A DNA stretch of 35,669 bases from an uncultured Clostridiaceae bacterium. Its GTDB lineage: Bacteria > Bacillota > Clostridia > TANB77 > CAG-508. The position numbers and the translations under genes were made by a program. The DNA lies in the NCBI GenBank assembly GCA_946628065.1, contig CAMOWC010000003.1, positions 1 to 35,669 on the forward strand, in the 5' to 3' direction. Positions 25,620 to 33,664 of this stretch are shown here, one piece after another (positions within the stretch are counted from its first letter, which is position 1; the number at the start of each line of letters is the position of its first letter). The notes beneath the pieces were generated by a model. It saw only the letters and a program-made list of their open reading frames with translations, did not search any database and was not told the origin of the DNA.

Positions 25620-26846
25620 ATGGAAGAAGAATACCAAAACAAACTAGCAAAATATAACCAAGAGCAGTTACTTGAATTTACAAATAAAATACCAGAAGAA
25701 AAAAAAGAAGAATTATATTCGCAAATTGCAACTATTGATTTTGAACAAATAAATAACCTATATATGGAAACTAAAAAAGATAATAACATTGTAAATACTA
25801 AAATAGAACCAATGGAATATATAAACAAACTAAAACTAACTCCAGATGAAAAAGAAAAATATGAAAAACTAGGAAGCTCTATTATTGAATCTGGGGAGTA
25901 TGCAGTAGCTACGATGGCAGGAGGACAAGGGACAAGACTTGGATACAATGGGCCTAAAGGAACTTTTGAACTATTGCCAGGAAAATCGCTTTTTGAAATA
26001 TTTTGTGATGAACTAAAAAAAGCTAATAAAAAATATGATGTAACTATACCATGGTACATAATGACAAGTAGAGAAAACAATGACGCAACTGTTAGCTTCT
26101 TCAAAGAAAAGAATTATTTTAGCTATCCAAAAGAAAGCATAAAGTTCTTTACACAAGGTGAATTACCAATGATAGACACAAATGGAAAAATACTACTAGA
26201 AGAAAAATGGAAGATAAAGCAAGCAGCAGATGGTAATGGTGGAATATTTGCTTCAATGAATAAATCCGGGGTGCTACAAGACATGAAGGCAAGAGGGGTA
26301 AAATGGTTGTTCATAGGCTCTATAGATAATGCAATACTAAAGATGGTAGACAATTTATTTTTAGGACTTACATGCAGTAAACAAAAATTAGCAGCATCAA
26401 AAACAGTTGCAAAATTAAATCCTGGAGAGAGAGTAGGCGTGTTCTGCAAAAAAAATGGAAAGCCAAGTGTAATCGAATACAGCGAGCTTCCAGAAGAAAT
26501 GGCACAAAAACGAGACGCAAGCGGTGAATTGTTTTATGGAGAAGCACATATAATGTGCAATCTATTTAACATAGAAATCTTAGATAGGATTGGAAAAGAA
26601 AAATTGCCATATCACATTGCTTTTAAAAAAGCAGATTATATAAATGAGGCAGGAAATTTAATAAAGCCAACAGAACCAAATGCATATAAATTTGAAAGCT
26701 TTATATTTGATGCATTTAGCTTGCTAGATGACATTTTAATAATGAGAGCAACTAGAGAAGAAGAATTTGCACCAGTAAAAAATGCAGAAGGAACAGATAG
26801 CCCTGAAACTGCAAGAAAGCTTTATTTAAATCAAAATGCCCAATAA
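25620..26846 (+). CDS. UDP-sugar pyrophosphorylase (UDPGP family, UAP1-like)
   Basis: The 408-residue enzyme belongs to the UDPGP family normally seen in eukaryotic UDP-GlcNAc pyrophosphorylases and scattered Firmicutes. The nucleotide-binding loop MAGGQGTRLGYNGPKGTF, WYIMTSRENN, FFTQGELPMID, GNGGIF and FIGSIDNAILKMVD are all present. It likely makes UDP-GlcNAc or another UDP-sugar from UTP and sugar 1-phosphate, supplying the wall polymer pathway begun by TagO. It is somewhat shorter than eukaryotic UAP1. AGAGGTG precedes the ATG. It is first in a unit with mfd (17 bases later). Substrate is inferred only. Confidence 0.88.
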   Translation: MEEEYQNKLAKYNQEQLLEFTNKIPEEKKEELYSQIATIDFEQINNLYMETKKDNNIVNTKIEPMEYINKLKLTPDEKEKYEKLGSSIIESGEYAVATMAGGQGTRLGYNGPKGTFELLPGKSLFEIFCDELKKANKKYDVTIPWYIMTSRENNDATVSFFKEKNYFSYPKESIKFFTQGELPMIDTNGKILLEEKWKIKQAADGNGGIFASMNKSGVLQDMKARGVKWLFIGSIDNAILKMVDNLFLGLTCSKQKLAASKTVAKLNPGERVGVFCKKNGKPSVIEYSELPEEMAQKRDASGELFYGEAHIMCNLFNIEILDRIGKEKLPYHIAFKKADYINEAGNLIKPTEPNAYKFESFIFDAFSLLDDILIMRATREEEFAPVKNAEGTDSPETARKLYLNQNAQ

Positions 26847-26863
26847 TAAACAAGGAGACAATA

Positions 26864-29800
26864 ATGGATACAAGCATAAAAATATTACCAAACTTTAAAA
26901 AATTTAATGCTTATATAAACGATGTAAAAAACAATGTTAATCCTATGATGCTTTCAGGATTAACAGATAGTGGAAAAGTGCATTTTGAGTATTCCACTTT
27001 ATTTTACGTAGAAAAACCAGTTTTAATTGTTACATATAATGAGTTGCAAGCTAGAAAGATAGTTAAGGATTTATCATATTTTACAGATGATGTACTATTT
27101 TTTCCTAAAAGAGAGATATTTGCATATGACTATATAGCAGAAAGCAAAGAAATTTTTTATCAAAGAATGGATGTGCTGAATAGACTACACTCTAAAAGTG
27201 CAAAATTAATAGTCACAACAATAGAAGCTTTAATGCAAAAAATTCCGCCTGAAGAAACTTTATTTAAAAATCAAATATCAATTAAAACAGGAGAAACTAT
27301 TGATATTGACATATTAAAAGAAAAACTTGTTTCTTTAGGATATGAAAGATATGATTTAGTAGAAGCAGGAGGGCAATTTAGCTCTAGAGGTGGAATAATA
27401 GATGTCGCATTAAATGACAAATGCGGTGTGCGAATTGAACTTTGGGGAGATGAAGTAGATTCAATAAGGTACTTTGACTTAAGAACGCAAAGATCAACTG
27501 ACATGGCAAATACAGTTCAGATAAATCCTGTTCAAGAGTTTATTTTAGAAAAACCTATTGAAGAAATTTGTAAGCTAATAGAAAACAATCCTAAATTACC
27601 TGATGAAGTTATAGAAGAAGATGTTGATAGCATAAGAAATGGCGACTTTACATCAAAAGTGGATAAATACTTTTGCTCTTTTTATGAAAAACCATCAACA
27701 TTTCTAGAATATATATCTAAAGACTTTATTATATTTATAGACGAAATATCAAAAATAAAAGCAAGAAGCGAAAATATTATAAAGGACAGAGATTCATTTG
27801 TAAAAAGTCTAATAGAAAAAAGAAAAGTAATACCAGATAGCCTTACAATATTACAAGACTATCTTGAATTTATCAATAAAATACAAACAAGGCAAATAAT
27901 TTATTTAGAAAAGCAAGATATAGGATTTATTGATAAACAAACTATGCATGCAAAAAGAAACGGATATAGCTTTAGCTATAGGGAGGTCAACTTTTTTCGT
28001 AGTTCAATGGATTTACTGTTTGAGGAACTACAAAAAGCAGTTATCTCAGAAAAAACAGTAATTCTGTTAGGCGGAAGCCTCGAAAATTGCAAAAAATTAG
28101 ATCAAACTCTAAACGAAAGAGAGATACCACACATATTTTTAAATGATAAGCCACAAGATACAGCTCCAGGCAGGGTAATCATTACCCAGGGGGTATTATC
28201 TTGCGGCTTTGAAGCATTCGATTTTAACCTAATAGTTATTTCAGGAGAAGAACTATTTGCCCCACCTAAAAAAAGAAGAGTAGTATCTAGCGAATTTAAA
28301 CAAGGTGAAACAATTGTGTTTGCAGACTTAAAGCCAGGAGACTTTGTTGTACATAGAAATAATGGCATAGGGCAATTCATAGGAGTAAACACAATAAAAG
28401 CCGATGGAGTTATAAAAGACTATATAAAGATAAAGTACCGTGATGATGATATTTTATATATACCAACTAATCAGCTAGACAATATAAGAAAATATATAGG
28501 AGCCGGAGATGCCGTACCAAAATTAAATAGACTCGGTGGAAAAGAATGGAACAATACTAAAAGCCGTGTAAAAAATAATCTTAGAGAAGTAGCTAAAGAT
28601 TTAATAGAATTATATGCAAAAAGACAGAAAATATCAGGATATGCTTTTTCAAAAGATACTGCTTGGCAAGGGCAGTTTGAAGATGAATTTGAATATACCG
28701 AAACAGCAGACCAATTACGCTGTATAGAAGAAGTGAAAAATGACATGGAAAGTCCAAAACCAATGGATAGATTACTTTGTGGAGATGTTGGTTATGGAAA
28801 AACAGAAGTTGCAATAAGGGCTGCATTTAAAGCTTGCATGGATCAAAAACAAGTAGCATATTTAGTCCCTACAACAATTCTCGCGAATCAACAATATGAT
28901 TCTTTTAGAGAAAGAATGAAAGATTTTCCAATAAGAGTGGAATTGTTAAATAGATTTAAAACGAAGAAAGAACAATCAGCAATACTTAGAAAATTAGCTT
29001 TGGGTGAAATAGACATAGTAATTGGCACTCACAGAATTCTGAGCGGTGATGTAGAATTTAAAGATTTAGGGCTGCTTATTGTCGATGAAGAACACCGATT
29101 TGGGGTTAAGGATAAAGAAAAAATAAAGAAGCTTAAAAACAATATAGACGTACTTAGCATGACAGCTACACCAATACCTAGAACTCTACATATGTCTATT
29201 GTAGGAATTAGAGACATGTCTGTGATTTACGAACCACCACAAAACAGAAGACCTGTTCAGACATATGTTTTAGAATATGATAATGATGTTATAAAAGAAG
29301 CGATTACTAAGGAATTGGAAAGAAAGGGTCAAGTTTTTTATTTATTTAATAATGTTGAACATATCGAGCAAAAAGCAAAAGAAATATCTACACTGGTTCC
29401 GGAGGCCAGAGTTGCATTTGCTCATGGACAAATGACAGGCAAAGAGTTAGAAGATATCATGATTGACTTTGTGCAATGCAAAATAGATATTTTAGTTTGT
29501 ACAACTATTCTAGAATCAGGAATAGACATCCCAAATGCAAATACTATAATAGTGGAAAACTCGGATAGACTTGGGTTAGCACAGCTATATCAAATAAGAG
29601 GTCGTGTAGGAAGGTCAGACAGGCAAGCATATGCATATATAACATATAAGAGAGATAAACTATTATCTGAAATAGCAGATAAAAGATTAAAAGCTATGAA
29701 AGAGTTTACAGAGTTCGGATCTGGATTTAAAATAGCAATGAGAGACTTGGAAATAAGAGGAGCAGGCAGCATTTTAGGAGAAATGCAACATGGACATATG

Positions 29801-30346
29801 GATGAAGTAGGATATGACATGTATTGCAAATTGTTAGACGAAGTTATAAAAGAAATGAAAGGTATAACTGTTGAAGAAGAAAAGGAAATACAAATAGACT
29901 TAAATATTTCTAGCTTTTTACCAGATGAATATATTCCAGATAGCAATCAAAAAATTGAGATTTATCAAAATATTGCTTTATGCAGAAATGAAGAAAACAT
30001 TGAAAATGTTACAGACGAAATGATAGACAGATTTGGCAATATTCCAGAAGAAGCACACAATTTATTGGAAATTGCAAGAATAAAAATTATTTGTGAAAAA
30101 ATTGGAGTAATAAAGGTTGCACAGAAAGGTCAAGTTGTGATATTCTTATTTGAAGCAGAGAGTTTTAGAATGGAATGGGTAAATGACTTAATTGCAAAAT
30201 TTAGAAATCAAATTAAATTTTCACCAGCAAAAGACCCATATATTACGTTTAAAATTAAAAACAATGAAAATGTTTTAAAAGAAGTGCAAGACTTTTTAGA
30301 AACATTAAAACTTAAGGAGGAAGAAACAAATGCAAGTAATAACTAG
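26864..30346 (+). CDS. mfd: Transcription-repair coupling factor Mfd
   Basis: An 1160-residue SF2 translocase that removes stalled RNA polymerase from DNA lesions and recruits UvrA. Order: UvrB-like N-terminal module (about 1-350, with GGIIDVALNDKCGVRIELWG), RNA-polymerase-interaction domain (about 480-560, GDFVVHRNNGIGQFIGV), helicase core with Walker A GDVGYGKTEVA, DEEH box VDEEHRFGV, MTATPIPRTLHMS and QIRGRVGRS, and the C-terminal TRCF domain with the RGAGSILGEMQHGHM motif before it. Length is normal. It has more than ten CGG trinucleotides, all out of frame, and uses CGA and CGT for some Arg: the largest control for the CGG rule. Confidence 0.98.
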   Translation: MDTSIKILPNFKKFNAYINDVKNNVNPMMLSGLTDSGKVHFEYSTLFYVEKPVLIVTYNELQARKIVKDLSYFTDDVLFFPKREIFAYDYIAESKEIFYQRMDVLNRLHSKSAKLIVTTIEALMQKIPPEETLFKNQISIKTGETIDIDILKEKLVSLGYERYDLVEAGGQFSSRGGIIDVALNDKCGVRIELWGDEVDSIRYFDLRTQRSTDMANTVQINPVQEFILEKPIEEICKLIENNPKLPDEVIEEDVDSIRNGDFTSKVDKYFCSFYEKPSTFLEYISKDFIIFIDEISKIKARSENIIKDRDSFVKSLIEKRKVIPDSLTILQDYLEFINKIQTRQIIYLEKQDIGFIDKQTMHAKRNGYSFSYREVNFFRSSMDLLFEELQKAVISEKTVILLGGSLENCKKLDQTLNEREIPHIFLNDKPQDTAPGRVIITQGVLSCGFEAFDFNLIVISGEELFAPPKKRRVVSSEFKQGETIVFADLKPGDFVVHRNNGIGQFIGVNTIKADGVIKDYIKIKYRDDDILYIPTNQLDNIRKYIGAGDAVPKLNRLGGKEWNNTKSRVKNNLREVAKDLIELYAKRQKISGYAFSKDTAWQGQFEDEFEYTETADQLRCIEEVKNDMESPKPMDRLLCGDVGYGKTEVAIRAAFKACMDQKQVAYLVPTTILANQQYDSFRERMKDFPIRVELLNRFKTKKEQSAILRKLALGEIDIVIGTHRILSGDVEFKDLGLLIVDEEHRFGVKDKEKIKKLKNNIDVLSMTATPIPRTLHMSIVGIRDMSVIYEPPQNRRPVQTYVLEYDNDVIKEAITKELERKGQVFYLFNNVEHIEQKAKEISTLVPEARVAFAHGQMTGKELEDIMIDFVQCKIDILVCTTILESGIDIPNANTIIVENSDRLGLAQLYQIRGRVGRSDRQAYAYITYKRDKLLSEIADKRLKAMKEFTEFGSGFKIAMRDLEIRGAGSILGEMQHGHMDEVGYDMYCKLLDEVIKEMKGITVEEEKEIQIDLNISSFLPDEYIPDSNQKIEIYQNIALCRNEENIENVTDEMIDRFGNIPEEAHNLLEIARIKIICEKIGVIKVAQKGQVVIFLFEAESFRMEWVNDLIAKFRNQIKFSPAKDPYITFKIKNNENVLKEVQDFLETLKLKEEETNASNN

Positions 30347-31115
30347 CAGAGAAAATGAGCAAATAAAGCAGATTAAAAAGCTAAAGGATAAAAAATACCG
30401 TGATGAAATGGGACTTTATGTTGTTGAAGGAATAAAAACTGTAAATGAGGCAATAGCAGAGGGAGCCGACATTCAAGTTATAGTTATATGCGATGATAGC
30501 AATGAACAAAATGAGCTAAAGCAAAAAATGCTATATTCAGTAGCAAAATTCGATATTATATATGTAAATGAAAGTGTATTTGAATCAATAAGTCATGTAA
30601 TGCATCCACAGGGAATTTTAGCAGTAATTAAGAAAAAAGAAAAACAAGCAGAGATAAACTATAAAGATAATGTAATCATGATATTAGAAAACATTCAAGA
30701 TCCGGGAAACCTAGGAACAATAATAAGAACTGTGGATAGTTGCGGATTATCACAAATAATTGTTTCAAAGGATACAACAGATGCATTTTCACCAAAAGTA
30801 GTAAGATCAACAATGTCTGGAATATTTAGAGTAAATGTCATTGAGTCAGATGATTTAGTAGAAACAATAAATGACATTAAAGAACATGGATATAAAGTAA
30901 TATCGACAACACTAGAATCAAGCAAGAGCATATATGATTTTTCATATGAAAAAACAGCTATCATCATCGGAAATGAGGCAAATGGAATAACAAAAAGAGT
31001 AATTGCAAGTTCAGATGCTAAAGCAAAAATCCCAATGAAGGGAAGAACAGAAAGCTTAAATGCAGCTGTAGCAGCAGGAATTGTATTATATGAAGCAATG
31101 AGACAACTCGGGTAA
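30330..31115 (+). CDS. TrmH/SpoU-family RNA 2'-O-methyltransferase
   Basis: A 261-residue SPOUT methyltransferase that methylates a ribose in rRNA or tRNA with S-adenosylmethionine. An N-terminal SpoU substrate-binding domain (about 1-100) precedes the knotted catalytic domain with LENIQDPGNLGTIIRT, AIIIGNEANGI and IPMKGRTESLNAAVAAGI, the three family motifs. Architecture resembles 23S rRNA TrmH/RlmB-type enzymes; the exact nucleotide is unknown. The start overlaps the end of mfd by 17 bases behind AAGGAGG, so it is coupled. A 43-bp perfect hairpin follows. Confidence 0.9.
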   Translation: MQVITSRENEQIKQIKKLKDKKYRDEMGLYVVEGIKTVNEAIAEGADIQVIVICDDSNEQNELKQKMLYSVAKFDIIYVNESVFESISHVMHPQGILAVIKKKEKQAEINYKDNVIMILENIQDPGNLGTIIRTVDSCGLSQIIVSKDTTDAFSPKVVRSTMSGIFRVNVIESDDLVETINDIKEHGYKVISTTLESSKSIYDFSYEKTAIIIGNEANGITKRVIASSDAKAKIPMKGRTESLNAAVAAGIVLYEAMRQLG

Positions 31116-31133
31116 ACTCCTAAGTGTAACTTT

Positions 31134-31224
31134 TGGGGACGTTGTTAAACCTTTGGGGACGTTGTTAAAAAGTTTCTTGTTGAAACTTTTTAACAACGTC
31201 CCCAAAGGTTTAACAACGTCCCCA
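31134..31224. repeat. 43-bp perfect inverted repeat containing tandem GGGGACGTTGTTAAA copies
   Basis: The left arm 31134-31176 pairs without mismatch with 31182-31224 around a 5-base loop (TTGTT). Each arm contains two direct copies of TTTGGGGACGTTGTTAAA about 20 bases apart, so the element holds four copies, two in each orientation. It lies between the trmH and DUF4364 stops, facing both, and may terminate both transcripts, though T-tracts are weak. It looks like a mobile or REP-type element; no transposase is near. Confidence 0.85.
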
Positions 31225-31239
31225 TCATTTCACTTTCGT

Positions 31240-31767
31240 TTAGTTATCTGTTAATAAATTTAAAATTTGTGGATATATTTCCTGCGCATTTTCTTTCCAG
31301 TTATCAGCTATTTGCTTAGCATGTTCTCTTGAACCAGCATATGTCGTTATTTCAAACATTGTAACGTTATTTTCTACTATTTTGCATTTTACATTGTATT
31401 CATTTTCATTTATAGGAATAAAATCAGATGTTATTGAAACTTCTTCTTCTACTTGGTTAATATTATCTTTTAAGTTGCTATCAATTCTTAATTTATGAAT
31501 TCCTGGAATTAAATCAGAAGTAAGACTTAAAGTTTCTTCTCCTTCTTTTGTTAAAGAATATACCATTCCATTTTCATTATAAACTACATATTTATTATCC
31601 ATTAAATCAAGCAAGAACTGTTGAAAATAAAAGTAGTTCATATCTGTTAAAACAGATACAACTTTAAGCAATTCATCATTAGTAACAGGCTTGCCTATTT
31701 TTTTTAAAATATATAAAATTAAAACTTTACCTTCAGCAAGGTTTTTGTCACTAGATGAAAGCAACAT
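31240..31767 (-). CDS. DUF4364 family protein, winged-helix-like
   Basis: A 175-residue cytoplasmic protein of a family widespread in Clostridia. The N-terminal part (about 5-80) reads as a winged helix: AEGKVLILYILKKIGKPVTN, DMNYFYFQQFLLDLMDNKYV and a turn with GMVYSLTKEGEETL. The C-terminal half (EYNVKCKIVENNVTMFEI) is a mixed domain. A DNA-binding regulator role is inferred; targets are unknown. I chose ATG 31767 because AGAGAG lies nine bases upstream, whereas a TTG at 31776 would be too close to it. The gene stands alone, opposite the autolysin gene. Confidence 0.8.
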   Translation of the reverse strand: MLLSSSDKNLAEGKVLILYILKKIGKPVTNDELLKVVSVLTDMNYFYFQQFLLDLMDNKYVVYNENGMVYSLTKEGEETLSLTSDLIPGIHKLRIDSNLKDNINQVEEEVSITSDFIPINENEYNVKCKIVENNVTMFEITTYAGSREHAKQIADNWKENAQEIYPQILNLLTDN

Positions 31768-31796
31768 TAATCTCAACTCTCTTTCTAAACAAAAAA

Positions 31797-31824
31797 ATTA
31801 TATCACAATTTCTTAAAAAAACAA
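31797..31824 (-). promoter_or_regulatory. Likely promoter of the DUF4364 gene
   Basis: On the minus strand TTGTTT (31819-31824) and TATAAT (31797-31802) with a 16-base spacer, 30 bases before the start. Confidence 0.6.
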
Positions 31825-31923
31825 CTATTGATAATTATAAAGCTTCAGCATTAAATTACCCCAAAATAAAGAATAAGAGGTCTTTTTTTGAAAATACTAT
31901 AAATAAAAAGATTAGGGGAATTT

Positions 31924-33652
31924 ATGAAAAGAAATATAATTTTTTTAGTATTTTTTATTTTGGTTATGGCAACGAAGAGCTATGGCGCAGAGGTAAAACA
32001 AGGAATTGATAGTTTTCCTGAAGATTACAGAATATACCTTGAGCTACTAAATGAAAAACATCCTAATTGGGTATTTAACAGTTTTTATACAGGGCTTGAC
32101 TATAATGAAGTAATAAATAATGAATATGGAAACAACAGAAACTTAGTACCTATAACATACAATGACAGATGGAAAAGCAAAGATGAGCGGATTATATAAT
32201 ATTGAGATAGATAAGGGGTGGGTTAATGCATCAAAAAGGGCAGTAGAGTACTCAATTGATCCAAGAAACTTCTTAAATGAGGTGCGTATTTTTCAATTTG
32301 AAAAGCTATCATATGATCCATCTATACATTCTAAAGTAGGTGTAGAAAAAATATTATATGGAACTGAATTTTATCAAAGAAAAGTGTCATATAAAACAGT
32401 AAATGGCAATATAGTAACAACAGAAAAGACTTATTCAGATTTAATATGGGATGCTGCAATTTATTCTGGAGTAAGCCCATATCATTTAGCTTCAAGAATT
32501 AAGCAAGAGCTTGGAGCATTTTTATCTAACCCGTCAATCAGTGGCACTGTTCCAGGATATGAAGGTTTGTTTAATTTTTATAACATTGGTGCTACAAGTT
32601 CAACAGAAAGCCTGGGAGCGGTCAAAAATGGACTTGAGTTTGCAAGAAATGGTAAAGGAGCAAGTACTCAAGACATGCAAAATTACCTGCTACCATGGGA
32701 CACTCCAGAAAAGGCAATAAAAGGAGGAGCTGTATTTATAGGGAAGAGCTATATCGCTGTAGGACAAAATACATTATATCTGCAAAAATTTTCTGTTAAT
32801 ACAAATTATCCAAACAAGCTTTATTGGCATCAATACATGACAAATTGTTTAGCTCCATATAGTGAAAGCGTTGGTATGTATAATGCATATAAAAATAACG
32901 AAATGCTTAACTCCTCAATAGGCTTTTTAATTCCTATATATGATAATATGCCAGAAATAATGACCGAGAGCCCACGAATTGATGATTCTAATTATATAGA
33001 TGAGGTAAAATTAATGTATGCAAATGTTACTACAACACTAAATGTTCGATCTGGTCCAGGCACTAATTATGAAATTTTAACTTCAATTCCAAGCAAAACA
33101 GTTGTTACAAGACTAAAAAAAGACATAAGAAGTGATGAAACATGGGACAAGGTGCAATTAGAAAATGGAGTTATAGGATATGTCTTTGCAAGTTATTTAA
33201 AAGAGACTGTTAAACCCGAATGGCAATTAGAATTTGATAAAAGATTAAGAATAGAAGGAAGCATAATAAGCAACCTACCACAAGAAAACTTGGCAATAAA
33301 TAATATACAAAACTTAATTAGCACGAATTTACAAACAAAATTCACAAATGTAAATGGAGAAAGCATAACTGGTGAGAGCAAAATTGGAACATGCAGTAAA
33401 CTAGTTTTATTAGACGAAAACGAGCAAGTCATGAATGAATATGAATTCCTTATATATGGTGATTTAAATGGAGATGGGCTTATAAATTCTTTGGATGTAT
33501 TGGTGCTTCAAAAGCATATTTTAGAAATAAAAGTGTTAGAAGGGATTTTTTATAAAGCTGGAAATTTAAGCAAAAACGGGAATTCACCATCTGCACTTGA
33601 TATGCTAAAACTCCAAAAGCATATACTAGAAATCAGTTTTATTGAACAGTAA
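31924..33652 (+). CDS. Secreted N-acetylglucosaminidase autolysin with SH3 and dockerin domains, read through one CGGA recoding site
   Basis: A signal peptide (MKRNIIFLVFFILVMATKSY) starts a 575-residue exported hydrolase. Residues about 25-300 resemble clostridial endo-beta-N-acetylglucosaminidases (HPNWVF, GWVNASKRAVEYSIDPRNFL, SRIKQELGAF with the likely catalytic Glu). A bacterial SH3 domain follows (TTLNVRSGPGTNYEIL), and the C-terminus is a type I dockerin: calcium loop DLNGDGLINSLDVLVLQKHI and a degenerate second loop SALDMLKLQKHI. Skipping C32188 joins RWKSKDE-GLYNIEIDKGW; otherwise translation stops two codons later. The dockerin probably binds the cohesin protein encoded 12 bases downstream. 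Start supported by TTAGGGGA. Confidence 0.9.
32188..32191 (+). other. CGGA recoding site 8 (autolysin, Gly89)
   Basis: Reading frame ...AAA GAT GAG C|GGA TTA TAT... The in-frame CGG is codon 89. Skipping C32188 gives KDEGLYNIEIDKGW and an open frame to 33652. Confidence 0.88.
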
Positions 33653-33664
33653 AAAGGAGGCAAA

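Noticed and set aside
25466-26104. Long minus-strand ORF extending upstream of the cysteine-rich mini-gene
   Set aside because: It is antisense to the well-supported UDP-sugar pyrophosphorylase gene and crosses a promoter and a strong ribosome binding site.
31132-31224. CRISPR array or retron msr/msd
   Set aside because: Only two direct copies per arm in a single hairpin, no spacers, and no Cas or reverse transcriptase gene nearby.
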